The position numbers were made by a program, and so were the translations under genes. A DNA stretch of 64,000 nucleotides, taken from positions 558,001-622,000 of the forward strand of contig NW_015961988.1 of NCBI RefSeq assembly GCF_000497045.1, given 5' to 3'. A model generated the notes under the pieces. That model did not search any database. It saw only the letters and a list, made by a program, of their open reading frames with translations, and was not told where the DNA came from. Positions 1 to 10,200 of the stretch are shown here, in pieces. Every line of letters begins with the position of its first letter. Positions within the stretch are counted from its first letter, which is position 1. This DNA comes from Kalmanozyma brasiliensis GHG001. Lineage: Eukaryota > Basidiomycota > Ustilaginomycetes > Ustilaginales.

Positions 1-3000
1 TCGCAGGCGAAGGACTAGCGTCCGAGATGGAAGGCCGAGGACCCTGTCCACTCGAGCCACACTGCAGGGGTGCTGCTGAAGGACGTCGGCCATTCGGCGT
101 GGTCGACAGAGGCGGCGTGCCCTCGTGAGATGCGCCGAGTGCCATTGCTGTACTACCTGCGGCTTTCATGCTCCATGGTGAGCCTGCGGCAGCCTTGTCG
201 GATGGAGAGGAGCCTGGCGCGGACATCTTCCAAGGCGACGAGACACTTCCACTGCTGCGTACAGGAGTTGGCTGAGCCGCTGCCGCAGCAGCTGCGAGAC
301 CAGCTTCCTGCTGCTGCCTCTTCCGTTCTTTCTGCGACAAGCGTGTATTGGCGAGCGGCGCGGGCGAGAGCTCGAAGGCCGGCACAACTGACTTGGGAAT
401 GGGCGTCGATGTTCCTGAGCCGCTCGGCGTTGTCGCAGAAGAGGCCAGAAACGCTGCTGATTGCTGCTGCTGGCGCTGCTGCTCCTTAGCCATGATGCTG
501 CGAAGATCATTGGGGGTGTCTGCCGGCCGGAACGCTGGCGAAGCCGGTGCGTCTACCACCGCTAGCTTCCTTTCGGCCTCAACGGTGCGCGACTTCCAGG
601 GTCTTGATGGTGAGCTCTTGTCTCCGGCATCGTCAAGGCTGAGATGAGCGACCTGAGGCAGCACAGCCCACGGCGAGCCCTGCGTGCGAACGTTTGCTTC
701 CTTCCTTGGCGTCGCGAGATCTTCGTCGTCCATCGAGAAGACTTCTGAAGTGTCGTCGGCTATCGCTCGCTGCGAGACGCCAGCACCTATGGGTCGCAAT
801 GCATCAGGACTGGTAGGAGATGACACACCAAGTCGAGCGCTAGATTGGCGTCGGTAAGAGCCTTGAGCCAGAAGAGGAGGCGACTTGATGCCAGCTGGTC
901 TTGATCCCTTCTTGGGCCGAACCTTGTTGACAACGAGATGCAAGCTAGGCGGTGGAACATCCAGATCATCGAAGAACTCTCGATGCTTCTCGACAAGAGC
1001 AGCCAGGCGATCCTCTGCAAAGGTACGATGCAACTTGTCGTCCTGCTTCTGCCGAACGTAAACCGTCAGTGCGCGGATCATGCCTTGATCCAGCTCGTTC
1101 AGTCGACCGCCCTCGAGCAACGCTTCCATGCTCTTGGTGCAATAGTCCATCGTAATGTCCTTGAGTTGACCAGCTTTGTAAAAGTCGGCTTCGGTCATCA
1201 CGGCGCCAACCGTGTGGGCAAGAACGCGCTTTCGCAGCAAAGAGCTAGCTACGAGCTTGAGCTTGTCAAGCAGCAGCTCGTTTGCAGCGGCCATCACTTC
1301 GACCAAAAAGTCCATGTACTGCTCCAAAGATCGGTCGACATCGCATCCGGTGAAGAGAGTCTCGCCATTGTCAGTGTAGAGATGCATGAGCACGATGCGA
1401 GCCACTTCCCAGCGCAGATGGGTCATGTTGAGGGTGATGACGTTGTCGTTGTCCCAACGGGCTGCTGTCCAGTGTGGCTGGAACAGAGCGGCGAAGAAGG
1501 GCGATCTGCGGAGGATGACAGAGTGGCCGGGCACTGTGCGATCCTGGAACCGGAGCACGACATCATTGAAGCGCTTGCTGTCCGACATGTTCTCGATGTC
1601 CACATCGACGTGCGAGCTGAACAGGATGGCCATGTTTGCTCGCAATGTCGGCTCAGGCGGACGTGGCATGCTCGCTTTTACGCTGGTGGCCAGGGCAGAA
1701 AGTCCCAGATGGTCTGCAACGACGCGCAGCTCATCTTGAATCCGTACTCGGTCGATCTTGGCGGCTTTGAGCTCCTTGTCGATAATGAGACCAACACTTG
1801 CAACCCAGATGGGCGGCAGATCGTCCGAGTAGATATAGTGCAGCAGGAAGAGAGCAGATACGAAGCTGCAATTCGACAGCGTCAGGATGGAGACTCGCTT
1901 GTCCGTGCCAGCTGTGGAGATCTTGACACCTGAGGGCAAGTTCTGTTTATCAGCAGAATCCTGCAGAGCGTTTTGCAACAGGGGTATCCGAGCACCGAGC
2001 ACAATCTTGTGTACGGGCAGATAGTGCCCATCGGCGATCAGAAAAGCGTCGCAGCCGAATGGTGGCTTGAGATTGTGAGGCCCGTAAAAGGCCTGCCTCC
2101 GCCCTGTATTGGATGAAGGCTGTGCTTGGGCAGCTGAAGCATCCCCGGTGACGCCAGCTTCACCCGAGCTCAGCTCTGACTGCATTCGACCAGCGACCCA
2201 ACGCTTTGCAGCCTCCACGATGAGCAGCGCCATCCTGACGTACTTTCCTGTGTCAGACCTGGCAGCAGGTGCGTCTGCGCGCTCGTCGTCTGACTCGCTG
2301 TCGGATCCCATCTCGCTGCGAACATCCGAGATCTCGACGACCTTGGAAGCGATTCCCATCTGCTTTTGCCCATCCTCGCTGAGGGTCTGCACCTTGAGAT
2401 GCGGCAGCAGGTCACGGAGCGCCTCCTCGACGGATCTGCCCTTGACGCGGACGTCAGGCAAGCTTGGATCTGCCTTGATGGCAGCGAGGGCACCGCTCTC
2501 GCTTGTGGCGACCTTGACCACGCGTTGGAGGTAGGGGATCTGCTGAAACTTGAAGTTCTTGCCTCCTCCTCCCTTGCCGCCTGCGTCACTCCTGCGTGGA
2601 CGAACGAAGCAGTGTCCGCTCTCAGTGCAGAGAATGACGGACCCGTCGGCGCCGATGGCCACGTCTCGCACGGCGGTAAACTTCTTTCGGACGGACCAGA
2701 GAAGCTGCGGCTTGGGCGCTGACTGTGCTGCGGATGACTTGGTCGCAGACGCAGATGACACAGCGGCTCTGCCGGACGTGCCGGCATGGCCGTATTCGGA
2801 GGGATGCTCGAGGTTGAACGTAAAGAGGTCGCCCATGTCGCTGAGGGCAGAGAAGGTGTTGCCGCTGCTGGACAGCTTGGAGATGAGCGTCTTTGGCTGC
2901 ACCTGCCTCGGCCTGAAGACGGAGATGCTGCTGGAGAAGCGAGCCAAGGGAAAGTTGATGCGGAAGTGGGTGTCGTTGTGCCAAACAAAGACGTCGCCGC

Positions 3001-4324
3001 CTTCCATCAAGCAGGCCGTGCCGAAATCAGACGCCGCGATCTGCTGAATGCCCGCCCCTGCCGCAAGCGCTGTGACCTTGCGTGGCTGCACTTGGACCGC
3101 TGTCCCGCTTCTGTCGTAGCCGAGCTGACCGGTGTTAGTTCCCCACGTGTACAAGCCTTCTGACGTGAAAACTGCCGAATGAAGCTTGCTGCAGGCAGCA
3201 CCTAGCACCTCTTCCTTCTTGAGTGAGCCTGCGATGCGGCGTGGCGAGATCTGGATGTCTAGCTCGACGTTTTGGGCTGATGCGGCAGGCTGACCGAATG
3301 TGACACCGGCACCGCCGAGCTTGCCTGTAGTTGAGCCCACTGTACCGAGACCCTGTTCTATTGTGTAGCCTAGCTGAGCGAATCGATTGAGGCCGAACGA
3401 ATAGACTGCACCCGTGGATGTGATGATGAGGGTATGATCCTGAGCGACGGCAACGGAGTGAGCTGTCTCGTGGAAGTCCTTGAGCGGTTCGAAGGATGTT
3501 TGTGTCTGTGGCGATCTACCGAGGCGCCCGTTACTGCCTAGACCGCAGACCCACACATTGGAGACCTTTTCGTCCGTCAAGATGACCGTATGGAGGCGGC
3601 TCATGGCAACGTCTCTGATCCCGATGCGGTCGAACTTCTTTCCTGCGGGTAGTGAGGCCCTGAATGCATCTTCGGTAGACTGAGTGTTGGTGGCTGTTGT
3701 GCGGAGCGAGATCTTGTCTGGTAAGGCTCGATCGTCTCCGTCGCCCAGACCGAGGTTGTAGTTGCGATTGGATCCCCATGTGAACAGCTGCGTCAAGGTG
3801 CGAGAATGGTGCTGGCGGGAAGGGTCGAATGACAAAGCATCTGCGGGTGGATTTGTGCCATTGACAGTCGAGTTGTAGAGATCGAAAGCGGTGAGACCCT
3901 CAAAATCTTTGACTCGGAGGTCGAGGTCATGGCGACGCAGCAAGATGATGGCAGTCCGCAGGTTGGCGACGTACAGGGCTCGATGTAAGGGTGTATATCC
4001 ACTCTCTCCATCTTGCAAGTTGATGTTGACGCTTGGATGCGCCAGGATGCTGTTGAGATAACTGACGCTCCAAGGTTCTGTACTCGATGCGATATGATGC
4101 AGCACGGTACGGCCTAGGTGGTCACGTCGGTTGACTTCAGCAGGCGGACATGGCCCTGCGTTCTCCTTGTAGCTGTGCGGCGATTTGGAGAAGGCGGCAC
4201 TTCCGGCGCCATTGGCGCTGACCTGGTTGGCATTGTTCTTGTCCAGCGGGCTGCCTTTGAGTACGGCGCGAAATCTTTGGAGATCGCGCACATGCCAGCA
4301 GTCAAGAAGGGTGGGAGCAACCAT
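1..4324 (-). CDS. IBtk-like ankyrin/RCC1/double-BTB protein (3' end cut off by window)
   Basis: The reverse strand is open from an ATG at 4324 to the left edge (about 1,440 codons, no stop, no intron needed), so the C-terminus is missing. Domains in order: two ankyrin-like units around residues 65-130 (LGRTVLHHIA, then YTPLHRALYVANLRTAIILL). RCC1 repeats follow at about 175-470, with the motifs LFTWGSNRNYNLGLGDGD, VWVCGLGSNGRLG and YTWGTNTGQLGYD. A first BTB fold lies near 755-860 (DAFLIADGHYLPVHKIVLGAR). A second lies near 912-1010 (FNDVVLRFQDRTVPGHSVIL), followed by a BACK-like helical stretch and a Ser/Pro/Gln-rich tail. This order matches the family of inhibitor of Bruton tyrosine kinase (IBtk), whose animal members act as Cullin-3 adaptors. 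A substrate-adaptor role for ubiquitin ligation is therefore inferred. The start fits because the ankyrin region begins soon after it. The substrate is unknown. Confidence 0.8.
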   Translation of the reverse strand, partial: MVAPTLLDCWHVRDLQRFRAVLKGSPLDKNNANQVSANGAGSAAFSKSPHSYKENAGPCPPAEVNRRDHLGRTVLHHIASSTEPWSVSYLNSILAHPSVNINLQDGESGYTPLHRALYVANLRTAIILLRRHDLDLRVKDFEGLTAFDLYNSTVNGTNPPADALSFDPSRQHHSRTLTQLFTWGSNRNYNLGLGDGDDRALPDKISLRTTATNTQSTEDAFRASLPAGKKFDRIGIRDVAMSRLHTVILTDEKVSNVWVCGLGSNGRLGRSPQTQTSFEPLKDFHETAHSVAVAQDHTLIITSTGAVYSFGLNRFAQLGYTIEQGLGTVGSTTGKLGGAGVTFGQPAASAQNVELDIQISPRRIAGSLKKEEVLGAACSKLHSAVFTSEGLYTWGTNTGQLGYDRSGTAVQVQPRKVTALAAGAGIQQIAASDFGTACLMEGGDVFVWHNDTHFRINFPLARFSSSISVFRPRQVQPKTLISKLSSSGNTFSALSDMGDLFTFNLEHPSEYGHAGTSGRAAVSSASATKSSAAQSAPKPQLLWSVRKKFTAVRDVAIGADGSVILCTESGHCFVRPRRSDAGGKGGGGKNFKFQQIPYLQRVVKVATSESGALAAIKADPSLPDVRVKGRSVEEALRDLLPHLKVQTLSEDGQKQMGIASKVVEISDVRSEMGSDSESDDERADAPAARSDTGKYVRMALLIVEAAKRWVAGRMQSELSSGEAGVTGDASAAQAQPSSNTGRRQAFYGPHNLKPPFGCDAFLIADGHYLPVHKIVLGARIPLLQNALQDSADKQNLPSGVKISTAGTDKRVSILTLSNCSFVSALFLLHYIYSDDLPPIWVASVGLIIDKELKAAKIDRVRIQDELRVVADHLGLSALATSVKASMPRPPEPTLRANMAILFSSHVDVDIENMSDSKRFNDVVLRFQDRTVPGHSVILRRSPFFAALFQPHWTAARWDNDNVITLNMTHLRWEVARIVLMHLYTDNGETLFTGCDVDRSLEQYMDFLVEVMAAANELLLDKLKLVASSLLRKRVLAHTVGAVMTEADFYKAGQLKDITMDYCTKSMEALLEGGRLNELDQGMIRALTVYVRQKQDDKLHRTFAEDRLAALVEKHREFFDDLDVPPPSLHLVVNKVRPKKGSRPAGIKSPPLLAQGSYRRQSSARLGVSSPTSPDALRPIGAGVSQRAIADDTSEVFSMDDEDLATPRKEANVRTQGSPWAVLPQVAHLSLDDAGDKSSPSRPWKSRTVEAERKLAVVDAPASPAFRPADTPNDLRSIMAKEQQRQQQQSAAFLASSATTPSGSGTSTPIPKSVVPAFELSPAPLANTRLSQKERKRQQQEAGLAAAAAAAQPTPVRSSGSVSSPWKMSAPGSSPSDKAAAGSPWSMKAAGSTAMALGASHEGTPPLSTTPNGRRPSAAPLQCGSSGQGPRPSISDASPSPA

Positions 4325-5644
4325 GCAACGAGGGAGAGCGATACCCTCGGATCAGGGTATCACTCGCTTGCAAGTCGAGGAAGTACTCGCCAATCGCGCG
4401 AGGCCTTCGTCGGCTTACAAGGGGGCGAACTCTCTCAGTCACTCAAGTTGTGACTGACGAGAGTCGTGGGAAAGCTGCGGAAGGGATCCGAAGCAATTGC
4501 GAGGGCTGGGCTGAGCTGCGATGCTGACTCTTGCACTTCTGACGGAGTGTCCGAATGGCTGCGGGAAGCGTGAAAAAGCGCGAAGATGGCGTCGGCTAGG
4601 GATGAACGTAAGTAAATACCGACGTCACGAGTTCGCAAAAGTCGGTGCTCTGGTGGTATTCCGTTGCTGGACGGAGCTTTCCTTTCGTCTCGTTGTGGAA
4701 GCTGTGGTGGTGAGCCGCGGCGAAGGATGTGCCGGTGTATATACAGCCGCTGGGATGGAAGGCTGGCTTCGTGTCTGTCCAGCAATTGCAGCCGGTGCCG
4801 GAAGGTTGCGCAGGTTGACAAAGTGAGATGGAAGAAAGGTGAAGATCAAAGTCACACGGAATCTTGTCGACGCAGGTCCGGTCGAAGCGAAGCTGCAGGC
4901 AGCCAAGTGGAGTCGGAAGCCCGCCTCTTCCGCAGCTGACGGCAATCTTGGCTCAGCCACCGACGCTCAGCCGCGCGAATTTTGACTGGCCGTTTGCTGC
5001 AGCCGGATTGGCCGAACACGTTGTGAGCTGGACCCTGAGCCTGCTGGTCCGTGTTCCATCGGTCACGCCGACGCCGCTGTACCACAGAGCCATCGAGCCT
5101 GAGCGGTGACGGACGAGGTGACGGTGGTTCGGGTCAGCCTACGCCCAAGGCTCGTGATGATGCTGCATTGTGATGGAGCCGCCGGCATTGGGGCCTTTCC
5201 GTGCCCACCAGGACTCGCGTAAAGAACCGCGTCGCTCACCGCTTCTCACGAGAAGGTGACGATACCGAAAGAGCTCAACAGCTCAACAGACTTCGTTCAG
5301 CTTGGCCAAAGTCAGCAAGGACCGTCACATGGAAGCAAGAGCGGACGACCTTTGCGCAAGTAAGGGCAGGCCGTGATTGGAGCGTTCAGGCGCTGGGCGC
5401 GGTTGTGTGACAGTGAAACACGCGCTTAAGTGAGTTCTAAAAGCACCTCGGACCCTGAGTGATGCCAAGCGTGTGCATCTGCGTTGGCTGCTTCCCACCA
5501 CATTCTATCCTCGCCCTCCCAGACCATCGTCGTCTCAAAGTCAGTGCTAAGGTTCATCGCTACCTCCTCCCTCGTCACTCTTCTCGACATCTTCGATGCG
5601 GCTTCCCTCAGCCATCCCATAGACAACGGCCGCATTAGCCTAAG
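4325..5644. promoter_or_regulatory. Divergent intergenic/promoter region, IBtk-like gene and 5645 gene
   Basis: 1.3 kb lies between two divergent starts. I see no convincing gene; open frames here are short and low in complexity. It holds an 8-bp-arm inverted repeat (gataccct at 4340-4347 and agggtatc at 4354-4361, 6-base loop) just upstream of the IBtk-like ATG. It also holds a palindromic TATA-like element, tgtatataca, at 4736-4745. The last 200 bases before 5645 are pyrimidine-rich, typical of leaders in this window. Promoter function is inferred from position. Confidence 0.5.
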
Positions 5645-7096
5645 ATGACCACAGCCGCCTCCTCCTCGACGTATGGCGAGTCCATCCTCTCGCCATCCAC
5701 CACGACCTCCTTCGCCTCCTCCTCCGCCTACCCCATCTCCTCCGCCACCCTCAGCGGCGCAGACCACCTCCGCGACCTATTTCACCGTCGCATACGCAGT
5801 CTCGTCCACCTCAAGCGCTCACTCCAGGGCCAGCGCACGTGGCACTCCACGGTTCAGCTGCAACCTCCCGACCTCGCGACCGCCTTTGACAATGACCGTA
5901 TGCACCGCCGCACCCTGCGCTATTCCCTTCTCGGTTTCAGCCTCTCCAGCATCCTCGACATCTCCAACCCTGCCGATATGGCTCGCGCCATCATATCGCT
6001 CATCAACGAGCTCGACAGCTATACGGACGACAACATCATCGCGCTCACCAGCGGTACGGGCGCGGCCAACTTCGGCACCCAGAGACCAAAGATGCGCAAT
6101 CTGTTCAAGAGCGGCAAGCAGGCGCTAAAACGCTCCGCGGCCGCTCAAGCGATCAGCGAGTTCGGCACGGACTCGAACGTAGGGTCGACTTCGGCCGGTG
6201 CCAACAGCGAACAGGCCTCCTACCTCATGGCGCCCAACATTCCGTTCCAGCTCGACTTCTTTCAGACGTTCTTCACGCTGTGCGATCTGTTGACGGAGGT
6301 GTACTACAAGATGATCTCCTTCTTGCCCAGGGACGCGGCCACAGACGGGGCGGGAGAGGCGAGGACCTCGTCCCCACCAACGTCGGCGGGACCCGCAGGG
6401 CAGGATCAAGATAAGCCAGGCATGCCCAACCTGGCGTTGTCGGACTTGTACGGCGAGTCAGCTGTCGGTACCGGGATCGGGATTAGTGTCATGACGATGG
6501 ATCTGTTGCTGAAGGCAGATGCCAAGATCAAAAAGACCATCAGTGTCCAGGTCAAGGATGTCGACGGTCTAGCGCGGCAGACGATCAAGGACGAGCTTGC
6601 CTCGCTCGATCCCTTGATGAAGGATCTCGGGATCGATACTGGCGCTGTCAATGCTGCATTTCAATCGTCTTCGAACAGCGGAAATGCATCAACGAGCGCC
6701 GGTCTACCCTCCTCATCAGCATCCGCACTGCCATTCAGCCTCTCAAACCAACCCTCAACCTCATCGACCACATCCCCAACACCAGCCAGCACACACTCGA
6801 AACTATCCACCTTCATACCAGCCTCCAGCCTACCCTCGCACTTTCGTCGTGGCACCGTCAAGCCCGACCCACGCACCTCGTCGCACGACGCAAGTGCTGG
6901 GCATCATCATCTCAACCTCACTTCCCTCGCCAGCAGCGGTGGTGCTAGCGTAAACGGAAACGGTTCGACCGACAGCGGATCGTTGATCCGCTCGCAATCG
7001 GGTCGGATCAGGAGGATGATGAGTGGAGAACGGGCGGAGGATACGAGTGTACCAGTCTATCCGGCGGCTGCTGTGAGCCCGATCAAGGACGCATAG
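5645..7096 (+). CDS. Unrecognised conserved-looking cytoplasmic protein
   Basis: Single-exon gene of 483 codons from an ATG at 5645. I do not recognise the family. Three blocks look folded and helical. Residues 40-135 include RRIRSLVHLKRSLQGQRTW and SLLGFSLSSILDISNPADMA. Residues 199-225 include FFQTFFTLCDLLTEVYYKMISFL. Residues 280-325 include MDLLLKADAKIKKTISVQVK, then a region rich in Lys, Asp and Leu. The last 150 residues are Ser/Thr/Pro-rich and probably disordered. No signal peptide, transmembrane segment or catalytic motif is visible. It is real rather than spurious because it is long, has an internal hydrophobic periodicity distinct from its linkers, and fills the gap between two well-supported genes. 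It converges on TAF2 with a 104-bp gap. No function is assigned. Confidence 0.7.
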   Translation: MTTAASSSTYGESILSPSTTTSFASSSAYPISSATLSGADHLRDLFHRRIRSLVHLKRSLQGQRTWHSTVQLQPPDLATAFDNDRMHRRTLRYSLLGFSLSSILDISNPADMARAIISLINELDSYTDDNIIALTSGTGAANFGTQRPKMRNLFKSGKQALKRSAAAQAISEFGTDSNVGSTSAGANSEQASYLMAPNIPFQLDFFQTFFTLCDLLTEVYYKMISFLPRDAATDGAGEARTSSPPTSAGPAGQDQDKPGMPNLALSDLYGESAVGTGIGISVMTMDLLLKADAKIKKTISVQVKDVDGLARQTIKDELASLDPLMKDLGIDTGAVNAAFQSSSNSGNASTSAGLPSSSASALPFSLSNQPSTSSTTSPTPASTHSKLSTFIPASSLPSHFRRGTVKPDPRTSSHDASAGHHHLNLTSLASSGGASVNGNGSTDSGSLIRSQSGRIRRMMSGERAEDTSVPVYPAAAVSPIKDA

Positions 7097-7200
7097 TCTT
7101 TCACGACGAAATGCTGGACAGCTTCACAGTTCGCCCTTAACCACGCGAGTCATTGAGCACACGACGCATCAGGCAGTGTCAAAAGAGCATATCATTCAGG

Positions 7201-10200
7201 CTACCCACTCTTGACCTTCTTACTCGACCCGCCGTTCGCGGGTGTGACGGACAACTTCCTCTTCCCTGGCGTCGTTGCTCCACCCCCACCAGCTGCGCTA
7301 CCACCACTGATGCCAGCCTGCTGTTTCGCATGTCCAAACTCGCGCTTGTAGTACGTCTCGAACGCTTTGGCGATCTCCATGATGCCCGGGTCGAGCGCAT
7401 TGAACGTGTAGCAGTTCTTGAGCATGAGCTTGACGTCCGCATCGAAGCTCGCAAACGAATCGTACTTGTCGCCCTTCAACTTCCCCTCGATGAGACTGAG
7501 ATCCCTCGCGTCCTTTTTGGGGATGACATCGAAGTACGTCGGAATGCCTAGAGCCACAGGGTCGACGGGTTCGCGGAACAACAGCGACGACTGGTGCGTC
7601 TTCAACCGGTTGATCAAGCCGACCAGCGCGCGCTTCTCATTCGCCTCGAGCTTGGGCGTCACCGTCTTGGCCCACTCCTTGCGCCAGAGCTTCTCCAGCT
7701 CGTCCGCGTGCTGACACGGTTCCGTGCCCGGCGGGTTGAACTGGCGACAGTTGGCAAAGATCAGCTCGACGTCCGCGGCGAACGACGACATGGTGGTGTA
7801 CGAGGCTTGGTTGAGCTTCTTCTCCATCGTGCTCAGGTCCATCGGGTGCTTGATCTCGTCGAGGTAGGTGGGCAGGCCGTCGCGAATCGGGTCGACCGGG
7901 TAGCGGAAGAAGACCGAGAAGGGCGACTTTTTGAGGATCTGCAGCAAGACTTTGCACTTTTTGCCGTTCATGGGCATATTGGCTGTCGCACCGACGGGAT
8001 CCGTCTCGGCCCACTTGGCAATGTCCGAAGACGGTGTGCCGGACGAGGATGAGCTCTTGGTCATGCCATTCGAGACGGGAGTGACCGGAACAGGTGAGTG
8101 CGCAGGCTTGCTCTTCTTGCTGCTAGGTGATACGCTTGTTGGGGGCGCAGGCGAGGGAGAAGCAGCGGCCTTGGTCGGTGGCTTCTTCGACTTGACTTTG
8201 CTCGCCTTGGGCACGCTCTCTCCTAAGGCTTCCAAGATGTCGTCGTCTACGCTCTGCGGTGGAGCATCTGGCGTCGCGCTGGGCGGTCTCGGTGATGGGG
8301 TCGCCGGCACTGCAGCTTCGCTGTCGTTGCCGCGTTTGAGCTTGATAAGTGGCTTCTTCAACTTGAGCGTCGAAGAGGGTGTGCTAGCGGGCTCAAGGTT
8401 GAACGTCTTCGGCTTCGGTGTTGGTGTGCTGACCGGAGCCGGCGAGTCCTCGCCTCCCAGTTTCGACTTGAGCTTGAACTTGAGCGAGAGCTTCGGGACT
8501 GCGGAGCTGGGAGTCGAAGCCTCCCTGACGTCTCCGTTGCTGGCAGACGCGGGCCCGGCAGCAGGCGAGGCGTCTGGCTTGCTTGGCGAGAAGCGTTCTG
8601 GCGAGTCTGGCAAGGCTGCGCTCTGCTCGTTAGCAAGCACAGCATCCTGTGCTGCCTTCTGACGGGCAGCCGACTGCTCGAGCGTCTTTTCCATCCGGTT
8701 CCACAAGGGATGAAACACCTTCTCGAGCCCCGCCGCCTGCTTGTGTGCCCACGCCTTTTCGTCAGGCGTGTATGCCTTTGCGTTGCGGAGCATGAGCTCA
8801 AAGTCTGCGCGCAGCTCGTGTCGATCCTTGTACTGCCCGCTGTCGAGCTTGTTGAGGATCGACCCAAGATCCATAGGCTCCTTGATGACGTCGAAGTAGT
8901 CGGTGGCCTGGTCTCGCACAGGATCGACCGGGTTCAAGAAGATCGAAGCGAACTTGTTCTGCATGAGCTTCTTGAGTGTGTTTCTGCACGCTGTGAGATC
9001 CGCAAACGACATGCCCGATGCCTGTCCGGGCGCAAGGGGCTTGATCTTCTTGGGCTTGATCTTCTTTCTGTCCGGTGCTTCCGCCGCTGGCTTCTCGGGA
9101 GTTTCGAAAGCGACACGCGGTCCGTTGGTGGCAGCGGCGGAGGACGGAGTCTTGGGCACCGTCTCGTCACCGGCAGCGGCAGTGGACTGACGGATGAGTT
9201 TGATCTTGGAGATGGACGGAGACTCCAGGGCGCCAGCATCAATTGTGTTCTGAGCGCTGGGCATCCTGACCCGAAGCTGCACCTTGTGCTGCAAAGGCAG
9301 GTCCTTCTCCTCTGCAGGTCGGAAGAGAAGCTCGGCTACTTTCAACAATGCCCAGCGCGCTTCCGCATCGATGTTCGGTGCCAGCAGAGCCGACATGAAG
9401 CCTTCACGAACACCCGCTGACCGTCCAATCTCCTTCTTGAGCGTCTTGAGCATCGCTTCTAGTTGCGCATCTCGCGCCTTCTCGGCTGCATTGACATGCC
9501 CACTGTCCTCTTCGATCAGCAATGCCTCGGGGCCGCGCAAGCCTCCGCCGCCAAAGACACCGGTGCTCATGCCGACGGCAAGGCCCTCGCACAAGGCTCT
9601 TGCCAGAGCCCGCTTGACCGTTCGATTCTCGTCGAGTCGAAGGAGCGCGAAGCAATAGCGAGCGATGATGCGATGGTCCAAGTTGCCAACGAGCAACAGG
9701 CAGTTGAGCGCGGCGATGCGGACGGGCGTGAAGTTGCCCTGGCGCGTGTAGGTGAAGAACAGCTGCAAATCCCTGGCTTTGAGATTGGCCAGCATCATGG
9801 CAACCTGAAAGTCAAGCGAGGCCAGCGTGATGACGTTGTGGTACGACGGGACCAACCGATCTAGCTCTTGCAGGCGCTCGACCTCGGCGATAGCATGCGA
9901 CAGCAGGAAGCTTTCCTCGTTGGCAGCAGCAGTGTCCTGCGTGCCCGCCAATGATGACTCGACCGGGATGAAGGCGCTGGCAAGAGCGTTGATGGCGCCA
10001 GCTAGGTAGAAGTCATCGACAAAGTGATTCGTCGAGTTGTCGTTATACCGAAGCAAGTTGATCAGGAATCGCTTCACCTGCGGCGGGGTGCGCCCATCTG
10101 GATTGCGCACGCGACTGATGGCATGGATCAATGCTCGCTGCAGGAAGTAGTCTGCCGCGTCGCTGAAATCATTGGCCCGCGGGATGCACGGCACATCGAG

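Noticed and set aside
4340..4361. 8-base-arm inverted repeat near the IBtk-like start
   Set aside because: Too short to call as a terminator, element end or operator. Such repeats occur by chance in 64 kb.
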